NCBI GenBank assembly: GCA_030427145.1
Contig: JAUHWT010000012.1
Location: forward strand, 101,277 to 165,276
From: Alphaproteobacteria bacterium
Lineage (GTDB): Bacteria; Pseudomonadota; Alphaproteobacteria; Rhodobacterales; Rhodobacteraceae
Reading direction: 5' to 3'
Length of the DNA: 64,000 nt
The translations under genes and the position numbers were made by a program. Below are positions 28,995-37,033 of this stretch, one piece after another; the first letter of the stretch is position 1; every line of letters starts with the position of its first letter. Under the pieces are notes generated by a model. The model was given only the letters and a program-made list of their open reading frames with translations. It did no database searches and was not told the DNA's origin.

Positions 28995-30062
28995 TTATTC
29001 GATTTCGGACTTTTCGTAGTATCCTGATCCGATCAGCACTTCTTCCCAGTTACTGGCGTCAACCGATACGGGTTCCAGAAGGTAGGATGGGACGACCTTC
29101 ACACCGTTGTCGTAGGTTTCGGTATCGTTGATCTCCGGCTCACCACCTCCAAGAAGGGCTTCAACCATGCCTACAGTAACACGTGCCAGTTCACGTGTGT
29201 CCTTGAAAACGGTGGAATACTGTTCTCCTGCCAGAATGGATTTCACGGACGGGATTTCGGCGTCCTGGCCCGTAACAATTGGCATCGGAAGATTCCCGGA
29301 GCCATAGCCGACACCCTTGAGTGAGGAGAGAATGCCGATGGAAAGCCCGTCATACGGAGACAGCAAACCCTGAACTTGATCTTCGGTGTAATGGGCGGAA
29401 AGAAGGTTATCCATTCGCGCTTGCGCGACGGCACCATCCCAGCGCAGTGTGCCGACCGTGTCCATACCCATTTGGCCCGACTTGACGTTAATTTTGCCGC
29501 TATCGATCAGGGGCTGCAGAACGCTCATTGCGCCGTCGTAGAAGAAATAGGCGTTGTTGTCGTCCGGGCTGCCGCCGAAGAGTTCAACGTTCCACGTCTC
29601 GCTGTCGCCAAAATTGCTTTCGAGGCCGGAGACCAGAGATTCCGCCTGCTGCACGCCGACCTTAAAGTTGTCGAACGTGGCATAGTAGCTTACGTCGCCG
29701 CTGTCACGAATGAGCCGGTCGTAGGCTATCACCGGAATATCCAACGCGGCGGCATTGGCCAGTGCATTTGAAAGTGTTGTCCCGTCGATCGCCGCGATCA
29801 CCAGGGCGTCCACCTCCTTCGTGATCATGTTTTCGATCTGGGCAAGTTGGTTGGGGATGTCGTCCTCAGCGTACTGCAGGTCAGCCTCGTAGCCTGCGGC
29901 CTGAAACTGTTCGACCATCGAGTTGCCGTCGGAGATCCAGCGCGCCGAAGATTTCGTCGGCATCGCGATTCCGATGGTCCCCTTGTCCTGAGCCAGGACT
30001 GAACCGGCACAAATACCCATACCGAGTGCAAGGGCCATCAGTCCATTTGTAAATGTAGTCAT
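28995..30062 (-). CDS. chvE: periplasmic multiple-sugar-binding protein ChvE
   Basis: The 355-residue product has a signal peptide ([18 protein letters not shown]) and the Peripla_BP_4 fold: [53 protein letters not shown], which matches ChvE of Agrobacterium and SbpA of Azospirillum. These bind L-arabinose, D-galactose, D-fucose, D-glucose and others. It leads the chvE-gguA-gguB-araA-araD operon and is divergent from the GbpR-like regulator, the same arrangement as in those organisms. Confidence 0.91.
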   Translation of the reverse strand: MTTFTNGLMALALGMGICAGSVLAQDKGTIGIAMPTKSSARWISDGNSMVEQFQAAGYEADLQYAEDDIPNQLAQIENMITKEVDALVIAAIDGTTLSNALANAAALDIPVIAYDRLIRDSGDVSYYATFDNFKVGVQQAESLVSGLESNFGDSETWNVELFGGSPDDNNAYFFYDGAMSVLQPLIDSGKINVKSGQMGMDTVGTLRWDGAVAQARMDNLLSAHYTEDQVQGLLSPYDGLSIGILSSLKGVGYGSGNLPMPIVTGQDAEIPSVKSILAGEQYSTVFKDTRELARVTVGMVEALLGGGEPEINDTETYDNGVKVVPSYLLEPVSVDASNWEEVLIGSGYYEKSEIE

Positions 30063-30180
30063 GCTTTCCTCCCGTTGCGGCGCAGCTGTTGTGCTGGACC
30101 AGTATTCTTATGTCTCGCATGGACGCCTGAAGCGCCGCCATAATTGAACCCGAATTTGAATAACTTTCCAATTACATTTT

Positions 30181-30210
30181 TCGACATCTGCATATCTAAT
30201 CTGGTATAAT
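30181..30210 (+). promoter_or_regulatory. candidate sigma-70 promoter for the GbpR-like gene
   Basis: TCGACA at 30181-30186 and a perfect TATAAT at 30205-30210 are separated by 18 bases. The -10 box ends only 5 bases before the ATG at 30216, so transcription from it would start at or near the start codon and give a leaderless mRNA, unless the true start codon lies further in. Confidence 0.4.
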
Positions 30211-30215
30211 GTGAT

Positions 30216-31139
30216 ATGGAAAACCTGATTACCCGCTTACAGCTTCGGCATGTGCGCCTGCTTCACGCGATTGGAAGATATGGGCAGATTTCGCTGGCTG
30301 CGGAAATGCTCTCGGTCAGCCAGCCCGCTGCATCCCGTATGCTTGCTGATATTGAGAAGATAGTCGGTCAGCCTTTGTTCGCGCGCCATCCAAAGGGCAT
30401 GACCGCTACTTCAATGGGTGAAATTCTGTTGCGGCATGCGAAAAAGATCGTTGGCGATCTGGAGGAGGCAGCAACGGACGTTGAGGCGTTCAGGGCAGGG
30501 CGTTCGGGCAGGGTCAAGGTTGGAGCGGTGACGGGACCCGCAGTGGGCTTCCTGGTTCCAGCGGTGCAGGGATTGAAAAAAGGGGCGGAATTTGCCGACA
30601 TCACCGTCGACGTGGCGCCGAGCGCGGAGTTGATGGCGGGGTTGTTGCGTGGAGACTATGATTTTGTGCTCGCTCGCATTCCACCGGATGTTGATCCCCG
30701 CCTGCTGTCAATTGAGCGTGGTCGTGTTGAGGAAATCAGAATGCTTGTACGTGCAGGGCATCCGTTGGCCCCAAAGGACAATGTCACATTCGCTGATATT
30801 GCCGATCTCGTCTGGCTTATTCAGGCATCCGGTATGCCGATCCGTGAGGCCGTGGAGCAGGCATTTGTGAACCGCAACATCCCTGTACCGCGGGAGATCA
30901 TAAACACATCATCACTGATGGTTTCATTGCGGTATCTGATTAACACGGACGCCGTGGCTGCTTGCTCAAAGGAGGTTGTGGAGTTGCTTGTCAACTCTGG
31001 TGCCGCGGGGTGGGCGGCGCTGCCGATGAGGGAGACGCTCATTCTCACGCCTTATCATATCATCCGGTTGAAAGGTCGCTCGATAACACCACTGGGCAAA
31101 CGAATGCTGGAATACCTGAAAAGTGAGTTGGCTTTTTGA
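30216..31139 (+). CDS. gbpR: LysR-family transcriptional regulator, GbpR-like
   Basis: The 307-residue product has an N-terminal LysR helix-turn-helix (LRHVRLLHAIGRYGQISLAAEMLSVSQPAASRMLADIE) and a periplasmic-binding-like effector domain (VKVGAVTGPAVGFLVPAVQGL). It is divergent from chvE. In Agrobacterium and Azospirillum the LysR protein GbpR activates chvE in response to the sugars ChvE binds. By position and sequence this gene fits that role; the ligand is inferred, not seen. Confidence 0.83.
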   Translation: MENLITRLQLRHVRLLHAIGRYGQISLAAEMLSVSQPAASRMLADIEKIVGQPLFARHPKGMTATSMGEILLRHAKKIVGDLEEAATDVEAFRAGRSGRVKVGAVTGPAVGFLVPAVQGLKKGAEFADITVDVAPSAELMAGLLRGDYDFVLARIPPDVDPRLLSIERGRVEEIRMLVRAGHPLAPKDNVTFADIADLVWLIQASGMPIREAVEQAFVNRNIPVPREIINTSSLMVSLRYLINTDAVAACSKEVVELLVNSGAAGWAALPMRETLILTPYHIIRLKGRSITPLGKRMLEYLKSELAF

Positions 31140-31446
31140 ATTGGGCAGGTCGGAAAGCGGTAACGTGACCTTTTGTCGGACAGGGCATATTCAACCAACA
31201 GTCTTTGAGACCGTTGCGGAGAAATGCGCGAAAAAGTCCTATTTCCTTGCCAAACTGTCCATATAAACGTTTAAACTCTGCATAAGAACTGTCCTTTTGG
31301 CTGATTGACTGGTCCCTAAATGGGCCCTGCAAAGAAATTGGCGGCACCGCGGCGGCATTCGGGATTGTTTTCAGTGACAACGCGGGAAAATATCGTGACA
31401 GATGAATCCGCTGCAGAGTTATGGCGGCTTAGGAACGGAGAGCGAA
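31140..31446. other. intergenic stretch upstream of the polyamine-type ABC operon
   Basis: I see no gene in these 307 bp. They lie between gbpR and a co-directional operon. The only notable element is TAAACGTTTA at 31264-31273, a CG-centred palindrome of LacI-family type (listed separately). Confidence 0.6.
31264..31273. promoter_or_regulatory. possible LacI-family operator upstream of the polyamine-type ABC operon
   Basis: TAAACGTTTA is a 10-bp perfect palindrome with a central CG, in the wider context ATAAACGTTTAAAC. A related sequence, AAACCTTTAA at 37021-37030, lies next to the lacI-type gene of the same neighbourhood. The site is 174 bp before the binding-protein gene. Short palindromes arise by chance, so this is tentative. 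Confidence 0.3.
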
Positions 31447-32478
31447 ATGAAGACCTGCTGGAAAACCGCATGTAGTGTAGCGTCCATTGGGCTCGTCCTG
31501 GGTGGTGCCAGTTTTGCGCAGGACTATGCGGGAGAGACCCTCGTGGTCGGTACATGGGGTGGCGACATTGAGCGTCTGCTTCGTGAGCACGCCGCAGGTC
31601 CACTTGAGGAGGCAACTGGAGCAAAAGTTGAGTTTTTGCTTGGCGGTTCCGGTGACCGTATGGCCAAACTCTACGCCGAAAAATCCAATCCCACGATGGA
31701 TGTGACATTCCAGAATATCTATGAGGCCCCGCAGGCTCTGTCGGATGGGCTTGTTGTGGCACCTGACGAGTCATCGGAAATTTACGGCGATCTTTGGGAG
31801 GGCATGAACGACGGCTGTTATGCGATGTCCCTAGTTGGTCTGGGCATTGCCTATAACAGGGATCTTGTATCAGAACCGGTCGAGTGGGCCGACATGTGGA
31901 ACCCGGATTACAAAGGGATGATCGCAATGGCGCCATATCCCAGTTCAGAAGGTGATGGACTGTTGGGTGTTGCGGCACGCCTTGAAGGAACCGATGAGCA
32001 CGACCCTGATGTCGCCTTTGCCAAGGTTGCCGAACTCGGCGCACCGGCATTGAACTATACGTCGTTGGATGAGGTCTTTGCACTGATGGATGCGGGCGAG
32101 GTGGCGATGGCCCCAATGATCTCGGGCTATGTTCTTGCGGCTTTGAAGGAATGGGACAATATTGGGTTCTCTTTCCCCACTGACCCTGGTCCGGTTTTGG
32201 TTCGAGACATGGTTTGTCAGGTTGCGAATTCGCCCAATCCCGAGTTGGCGAAAATGTTCATAAAGCTTGCTCTGAGCCCTGCTACCCAGGAAGCCTATGC
32301 CGAGGAGCTTCTTTTTGGGCCGACCAACTCGAAGGCGGAACTTTCCGAAGAAGCCGCTGCCGATACGGTGAATACACCTGAAGAGGTTGCTTCCCTTCTG
32401 CAGCTGGATTGGCCCTATGTGATCTCGCAGCGTGCTGACTGGACGGACCGTTGGAACAGGGAAGTCCTTGGGCAGTGA
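31447..32478 (+). CDS. extracellular solute-binding protein, spermidine/putrescine (PotD) type
   Basis: The 343-residue product begins with a signal peptide (MKTCWKTACSVASIGLVLGGASFAQ). It then has the SBP_bac type fold: ETLVVGTWGGDIERLLREHAAGPLEEATGAKVEFLLGGSGDRMAKLYAEK, with WADMWNPDYKGMIAMAPYP and LLQLDWPYVISQRADWTDRWNREV. These are PotD/AfuA-like features. The ATG at 31447 follows GGAGAG; upstream codons from 31402 are not signal-like. The ligand is unknown. PotD-like proteins also bind opines, thiamine or phosphonates. Confidence 0.82.
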   Translation: MKTCWKTACSVASIGLVLGGASFAQDYAGETLVVGTWGGDIERLLREHAAGPLEEATGAKVEFLLGGSGDRMAKLYAEKSNPTMDVTFQNIYEAPQALSDGLVVAPDESSEIYGDLWEGMNDGCYAMSLVGLGIAYNRDLVSEPVEWADMWNPDYKGMIAMAPYPSSEGDGLLGVAARLEGTDEHDPDVAFAKVAELGAPALNYTSLDEVFALMDAGEVAMAPMISGYVLAALKEWDNIGFSFPTDPGPVLVRDMVCQVANSPNPELAKMFIKLALSPATQEAYAEELLFGPTNSKAELSEEAAADTVNTPEEVASLLQLDWPYVISQRADWTDRWNREVLGQ

Positions 32479-32511
32479 ATTTTCCATCGGCTACCTTGAC
32501 CTGGTCGTAAC

Positions 32512-33363
32512 ATGAAGCGACCGGGTCCAAAGCATTACCTGTTGGCGCCAGGCGTGCTTCTGGTTTCTTGCGTGTTTCTTGCGCCCTTCCTGTTGCTGGT
32601 AGTCCTGAGTTTTTGGACCCAGCCAGAGGGCACGCTGCTGGTCGAGCCCAGCCTGACTGTCGAGAATTATCTTCGGATTTTTTCCGATCCATACTATTTG
32701 CGAGGGCTTGCCCGGACGATTTGGCTGAGCTTTGCAACGGTGTTCTTTTCGTTGCTGCTGGGCTTTCCTGCCGCCTACTGGATCGTCCGTCGTGCCGTGC
32801 GTTTGCGGCGGATCGTCATGGCGCTGATGTTGTTGCCGATGGTTTGCGGAGCGTTGCTGCCGACGCTTGGCCTCGTCAACATTCTTTCTCCCCTTGGAAT
32901 CATCAACGGGTCCCTGAAGCAGTTGGGACTGATTGACAGATCCATACCTCTTCTGGGTACGCAAACGGGAATTTTGATCGGGTTGATTCAGGCATTTCTT
33001 CCCCTGATGGTTTTGCCGCTTGTTGCGGTCATGGAGCGCCTTCCCCTGGCCCTCGAAGAGGCGGCCATGTCCCTGGGTGCGCGTCCGCCACAGGTTTGGT
33101 GGCGGGTTGTCATGCCTTTGGCTGCTCCGGGTATCGTAGCAGGATCTGTATTGGTATTTTGCGCGGCCCTCACGTCATTTGTGACACCTCAAATTCTCGG
33201 GCAGGGCAAAATTGCGACCTTTGCGGCGATGACATGGCAGCAGGCAAGCCTCGTGCTTGATTGGCCGTTTGCATCCGCACTTGCCATGGTTATGCTACTG
33301 ATAATGGCGGCCCTTGCCTGCATGGTCCTGGGCTTCAGGCGCCTGAATTGGGTTCGGCCATGA
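32512..33363 (+). CDS. ABC transporter permease, PotB type
   Basis: The 283-residue membrane protein has about six hydrophobic helices (YLLAPGVLLVSCVFLAPFLLLVVLSF at the start) and the permease EAA motif EEAAMSLGARPPQVWWRVVMPLAAPGI, which contacts the ATPase. It follows the binding-protein gene after 33 bp and overlaps the second permease by ATGA. Confidence 0.88.
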   Translation: MKRPGPKHYLLAPGVLLVSCVFLAPFLLLVVLSFWTQPEGTLLVEPSLTVENYLRIFSDPYYLRGLARTIWLSFATVFFSLLLGFPAAYWIVRRAVRLRRIVMALMLLPMVCGALLPTLGLVNILSPLGIINGSLKQLGLIDRSIPLLGTQTGILIGLIQAFLPLMVLPLVAVMERLPLALEEAAMSLGARPPQVWWRVVMPLAAPGIVAGSVLVFCAALTSFVTPQILGQGKIATFAAMTWQQASLVLDWPFASALAMVMLLIMAALACMVLGFRRLNWVRP

Positions 33364-34139
33364 GGCGCGTCCTGTTGGGTGGTGTTACGGCACTCGTCGT
33401 TCTGTTCACGGTTGCCCCGTTGATCGTGCTGGTGTTTTCCAGCTTCGATGACGGGAAGTTCTTTCGTTTTCCACCAAGAGAATTCTCAATGCGGTGGTTT
33501 GAGGCAGCGTTTGCCAGCGTGGAGTATCGCAGTTCACTTTTGAACAGCGCGGTTGTTGCGGTGGTGGCAACGTTGATTTCCGTTGTGCTGGGTACGGCTG
33601 CGGCGTTGGGCCTGCAGCGTACCGCCTTGAGATCGCGGGCGGCACTTGAAATGGTTCTGCTTGCTCCACTAACTCTGCCGCTGGTGATCTGGGCCATAGC
33701 ATTGTTGCAGATTTACTCATGGCTGGGGGTAGGAGGCACTTTTTGGGGGCTGGCACTCGCGCACGCCACATTCACCTTGCCATTTTCCGTGAGGGTGATG
33801 TTGGCGACACTTTCGGCCATCGAACCGGGGCTGGAGCTTGCGGCCCGTTCACTCGGCGCGCGACCGTGGCGTGCGTTTGCCCGGATAACCCTGCCTCTGG
33901 CTTTGCCTGGCATCGCTACCTCCGCGGCGCTCTCGTTCTTCATATCCTTCAACGACGTCATTGTTTCTACGTTCATTGCCGGATCCAGCTGGATGACTTT
34001 CCCGGTTCGTCTTTATTCCCAGCTTCGGGGACAGGGGATTGACCCGACGACGCTGGCAATTGGCACAATGATTATAGCCTCCATTCTGATCGTTGTTGCA
34101 TTGACTGAACTGTTCAACAGGAAGGCGTCCAGGGCTTGA
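33360..34139 (+). CDS. ABC transporter permease, PotC type
   Basis: The 259-residue membrane protein has the EAA motif ELAARSLGARPWRAFARITLPLALPGI. Its hydrophobic start (VLLGGVTALVVLFTVAPLIVLVFSSF) fits PotC. The ATG at 33360 overlaps the previous stop and is preferred to an upstream in-frame start at 33261. It overlaps the ATPase gene by 4 bp (TTGA). Confidence 0.88.
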   Translation: MRRVLLGGVTALVVLFTVAPLIVLVFSSFDDGKFFRFPPREFSMRWFEAAFASVEYRSSLLNSAVVAVVATLISVVLGTAAALGLQRTALRSRAALEMVLLAPLTLPLVIWAIALLQIYSWLGVGGTFWGLALAHATFTLPFSVRVMLATLSAIEPGLELAARSLGARPWRAFARITLPLALPGIATSAALSFFISFNDVIVSTFIAGSSWMTFPVRLYSQLRGQGIDPTTLAIGTMIIASILIVVALTELFNRKASRA

Positions 34140-35230
34140 GTGCATATCTGTCAATCCGGAACGTGGCCAAGACGTACGGTCGGTCAATTGCGCTGAACCG
34201 CATTGAGATGGATGTCTGCAGGGGTGAGTTTCTTGCTCTTCTCGGGCCGTCCGGATCCGGAAAGACGACGCTTCTTCGCATTCTGTCGGGGCTACTTGAC
34301 GCGGATCATGGAGAAATCACCCTTGAGGGACGAAACATATCCCGCACACCGGCTTGGGAGCGGGACATAGGGTTGGTCTTCCAGAATTACGCGCTGTTTC
34401 CGCATATGGATGTCCGGACCAATGTGGGGTTCGGACTGGAAATGCGACGCATTCGCGGATCTGAAGCCGCGCGGCGCATCGATGAGGCCTTGGATACGGT
34501 TTCGATGCTGGAGTTTGGCAGCCGCATGCCGTCGGAACTTTCGGGGGGGCAGCAGCAGCGGATCGCGATTGCGCGGGCCATCGCGATCAAGCCGCGTCTT
34601 CTGTTACTGGATGAGCCACTTTCCAACTTGGATGCGGTCTTGCGGCAATCTGTTCGCGTCGAGCTACGCGAGTTGCATGACCGTACGGGGCTCACGACAA
34701 TTATGGTCACCCATGACCAGGTGGAAGCACTGACGCTATCGGATCGGGTTGCGTTGATGGAATGCGGGGAAGTACTTCAGATTGGCAGTCCTGAAGACCT
34801 CTATCAAAGACCCGCGTCCGCGTTTGCAGCCTCGTTTCTGGGGAGCCCACCCGCCAACCTATTGCCCGTAACCCCAGTTGGCGTGCCAGGCGAATTCAAA
34901 ATTGGCGAAATGCCCTGGAAACCCGCCGGTTCCGTAGCCGAAATCCTGGCTCGACTGACGCATCCCGCGAACATCGCGCTACGGCCAGAAACCCTGTCTC
35001 TTTCGGAAAATCATTTACCCGGTTCGATTCCGGGAAAACTGAAGGCGGTTGAATACATGGGGGGTGAACGACTTGCCCATGTGGAGATCTTTGATGAGGG
35101 CGGGCCCATAGTTCTGGTGCGAACGGCGGCTGAAATTCCGGAGCCTGGAACCAAAGTCTTCGTTGTGCCGACCGTGATTACCGGTCTTTACGATACTGAA
35201 AACGGATTTGAAGTTTGTCGCTTGGATTGA
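34136..35230 (+). CDS. ABC transporter ATP-binding protein, PotA type
   Basis: The 364-residue ATPase starts at a TTG in the previous stop. It has Walker A GPSGSGKTT, Q-loop VFQNYALFPHM, signature LSGGQQQRIAIARAI, Walker B LLLDEPLSNLDA and the H-loop VTHDQVEA. A C-terminal TOBE-like region follows from about residue 240 (LRPETLSLSENHLPGSIPGKLKAVEYMGGERLAHVEI). With the preceding genes it completes an SBP-permease-permease-ATPase importer. Confidence 0.9.
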   Translation: MSAYLSIRNVAKTYGRSIALNRIEMDVCRGEFLALLGPSGSGKTTLLRILSGLLDADHGEITLEGRNISRTPAWERDIGLVFQNYALFPHMDVRTNVGFGLEMRRIRGSEAARRIDEALDTVSMLEFGSRMPSELSGGQQQRIAIARAIAIKPRLLLLDEPLSNLDAVLRQSVRVELRELHDRTGLTTIMVTHDQVEALTLSDRVALMECGEVLQIGSPEDLYQRPASAFAASFLGSPPANLLPVTPVGVPGEFKIGEMPWKPAGSVAEILARLTHPANIALRPETLSLSENHLPGSIPGKLKAVEYMGGERLAHVEIFDEGGPIVLVRTAAEIPEPGTKVFVVPTVITGLYDTENGFEVCRLD

Positions 35231-35241
35231 GGAGTGCGAAG

Positions 35242-36024
35242 ATGTGGACGAATGTTGAAACCTGGGCGAAGCGCAGCCCGGCGAAGCAACAGCTCCGAGA
35301 GCAAATCTGGGGTATCCTTGAGGAAACGGGTGTGGCTGTCGGTCCGGCCTTCGGCAATATCCCCAACTTCGCAGGGGCCGACCTGGCAGCGTTTCACCTT
35401 TCCCGCAGCACGGAATGGCAGTCTGCCAGGACCGTCAAATGCAACCCTGACCCGCCACAGATCCCAATTCGGCTCCGCGCTCTATATGACGGGAAGATAC
35501 TGTTCGTCCCGGTACCGGCTCTGACCCGAAATTTCCCGTATCTGAAGCTGGACCCAAAGAAACTTGAAGAGAACGGCGTCAGCTTCGAACTCGCGGCAAC
35601 CTCCGAAGGGTACATGATTCACGGAGAACGGATCGAGTTTGAAGACGTTCCCGCACTCGATTTTTGCATTGTTGGTTCCGTTGCGGTTTCCAGGGAGGGC
35701 GGGCGCACCGGCAAAGGCGCCGGATTTGCTGATCTGGAAACCGGAATATTTCGCGAACTGGGGACCATCCTGGCTGACACCCCGATGGTCACACTCGTCC
35801 ACTCCACCCAGATTGTGGCGCCGGAGGAGGTCCCGATGATGGAGCACGACAGTCCGCTTTCTATGGTCGCCACGGAAGGCGAGCTCATTCGTATACCTGC
35901 GAGCGATACGCTACCGGCCGGCGTGAACTGGGATATGGTTCAGCCGGACCAATTTCGCGATATTCCCTTTCTCGCGACGCTGCGCGACAGGCTACTCGGC
36001 AATCATACCGGAGGTGGTCAGTGA
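35242..36024 (+). CDS. 5-formyltetrahydrofolate cyclo-ligase family protein
   Basis: The 260-residue product shows the 5-FCL nucleotide/folate loop EGGRTGKGAGFADLETGIFRELG, a version of the classic GRGxGYYD motif, and a conserved-looking start WTNVETWAKRSPAKQQLREQIWGILEETG. It is larger than standalone 5-FCL (about 190 residues) and resembles the longer paralogue group, so its substrate need not be 5-formyl-THF. The ATG at 35242 follows GAGGAG by 7 bases. It is the last gene after the PotA-type ATPase and converges on lacI with 7 bp overlap. Confidence 0.7.
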   Translation: MWTNVETWAKRSPAKQQLREQIWGILEETGVAVGPAFGNIPNFAGADLAAFHLSRSTEWQSARTVKCNPDPPQIPIRLRALYDGKILFVPVPALTRNFPYLKLDPKKLEENGVSFELAATSEGYMIHGERIEFEDVPALDFCIVGSVAVSREGGRTGKGAGFADLETGIFRELGTILADTPMVTLVHSTQIVAPEEVPMMEHDSPLSMVATEGELIRIPASDTLPAGVNWDMVQPDQFRDIPFLATLRDRLLGNHTGGGQ

Positions 36025-36995
36025 GGGGCCGTAGTTTGTCGTTCAACAAGGCTTACGGGCAGCATCGTGATTTTACGTGGGGAGGTATCGCCACCAATTC
36101 GACCGACCAGAAGCTCAACTGCGCTCCGCCCGAGGTCGGGCAGAGACTGATGAACAGTGGTGAGGCCAATCAGGGGCCAGGCGCTCATGCCGATGTCATC
36201 AAAACCAATCACGGAAACCTCTCCGGGAACATCAATGTCAAGATCACGCAACGCCGAGAGAGCGCCTATGGCCACAAGATCATTGACGCAAACCACCAGG
36301 GAAACCTCACGACGCGCCATGCTTTTCTTGGCCTCCGGGCCCAATGCGGCAGTGAGCGGTACGGTTTGCTCCCAGACAATTTCACATTGGCCGAGGGCAG
36401 CGTCCACAAATCCCTTGCTCCTCTGAAGGCTCGAGGCGACGTCACCTCCTCCGGAAAGAAGTCCAATGTGTTTGTGTCCAAGGCGAATGGCGTGTTCCGC
36501 AATCAACCTGCCGCCAGCTTCATGGTCGGCCTGCACGCAGTCGAGACCAGGGAGGGCGCTGTCGATGGTTACGATTGGAAAGGGTGGTTTGGTCCCGGCT
36601 TCGCTGTAATTGGGATGGAGGACTGCGATGGCACCATCCACTCCATGTTCAGCCAGTATGCGCAACGCCTCCGCCTCGCGTTCGGGAGTATCGCCGGAAT
36701 TTACCAGCAGCGTGGCAAGCCCCTGGGTTTCGGCGTAACTTTGAACCGCTTCGGCAATCTCAGGAAATATCGGGCTGACCAGCGTCGGCAAAATACAACC
36801 AATAACATTGTGCCGCCCGGTTTTAAGGGACACTGCGGCCCGGTTGCGCGAATAGCCCAGTTCCTTCGCAACACGACGCACGAGGCTGTCGACTTCGGGC
36901 GTAACCTTGTCGAGATCGTTCATGACGTAGGAAACCGTCGCCAGAGAAACTCCTGCGGCGTTCGCCACGTCGCGGATCGTGACCCGTTTGCTCAT
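36018..36995 (-). CDS. LacI-family transcriptional regulator
   Basis: The 325-residue product has an N-terminal LacI helix-turn-helix (VTIRDVANAAGVSLATVSYVMNDLDKV, hinge RNRAAVSLKTGR) and a Peripla_BP-type effector domain (VIGCILPTLVSPIFPEIAEAVQSYAETQG). The end VIGFDDIGMSAWPLIGLTTVHQS is the family pattern. It sits between the 5-FCL-like gene and the divergent ADP-ribosylglycohydrolase gene, and so probably controls these and the ABC operon. Confidence 0.92.
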   Translation of the reverse strand: MSKRVTIRDVANAAGVSLATVSYVMNDLDKVTPEVDSLVRRVAKELGYSRNRAAVSLKTGRHNVIGCILPTLVSPIFPEIAEAVQSYAETQGLATLLVNSGDTPEREAEALRILAEHGVDGAIAVLHPNYSEAGTKPPFPIVTIDSALPGLDCVQADHEAGGRLIAEHAIRLGHKHIGLLSGGGDVASSLQRSKGFVDAALGQCEIVWEQTVPLTAALGPEAKKSMARREVSLVVCVNDLVAIGALSALRDLDIDVPGEVSVIGFDDIGMSAWPLIGLTTVHQSLPDLGRSAVELLVGRIGGDTSPRKITMLPVSLVERQTTAPH

Positions 36996-37019
36996 TCAAT
37001 TCACCTTAATCTGTATATT

Positions 37020-37031
37020 GAAACCTTTAAC
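37020..37031. promoter_or_regulatory. possible LacI-family operator between lacI and the ADP-ribosylglycohydrolase gene
   Basis: GAAACCTTTAAC resembles the CG-centred site TAAACGTTTA at 31264, with the central CG changed to CC. It lies in the 38-bp gap between divergent start codons. It is imperfect and tentative. Confidence 0.25.
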
Positions 37032-37033
37032 GA

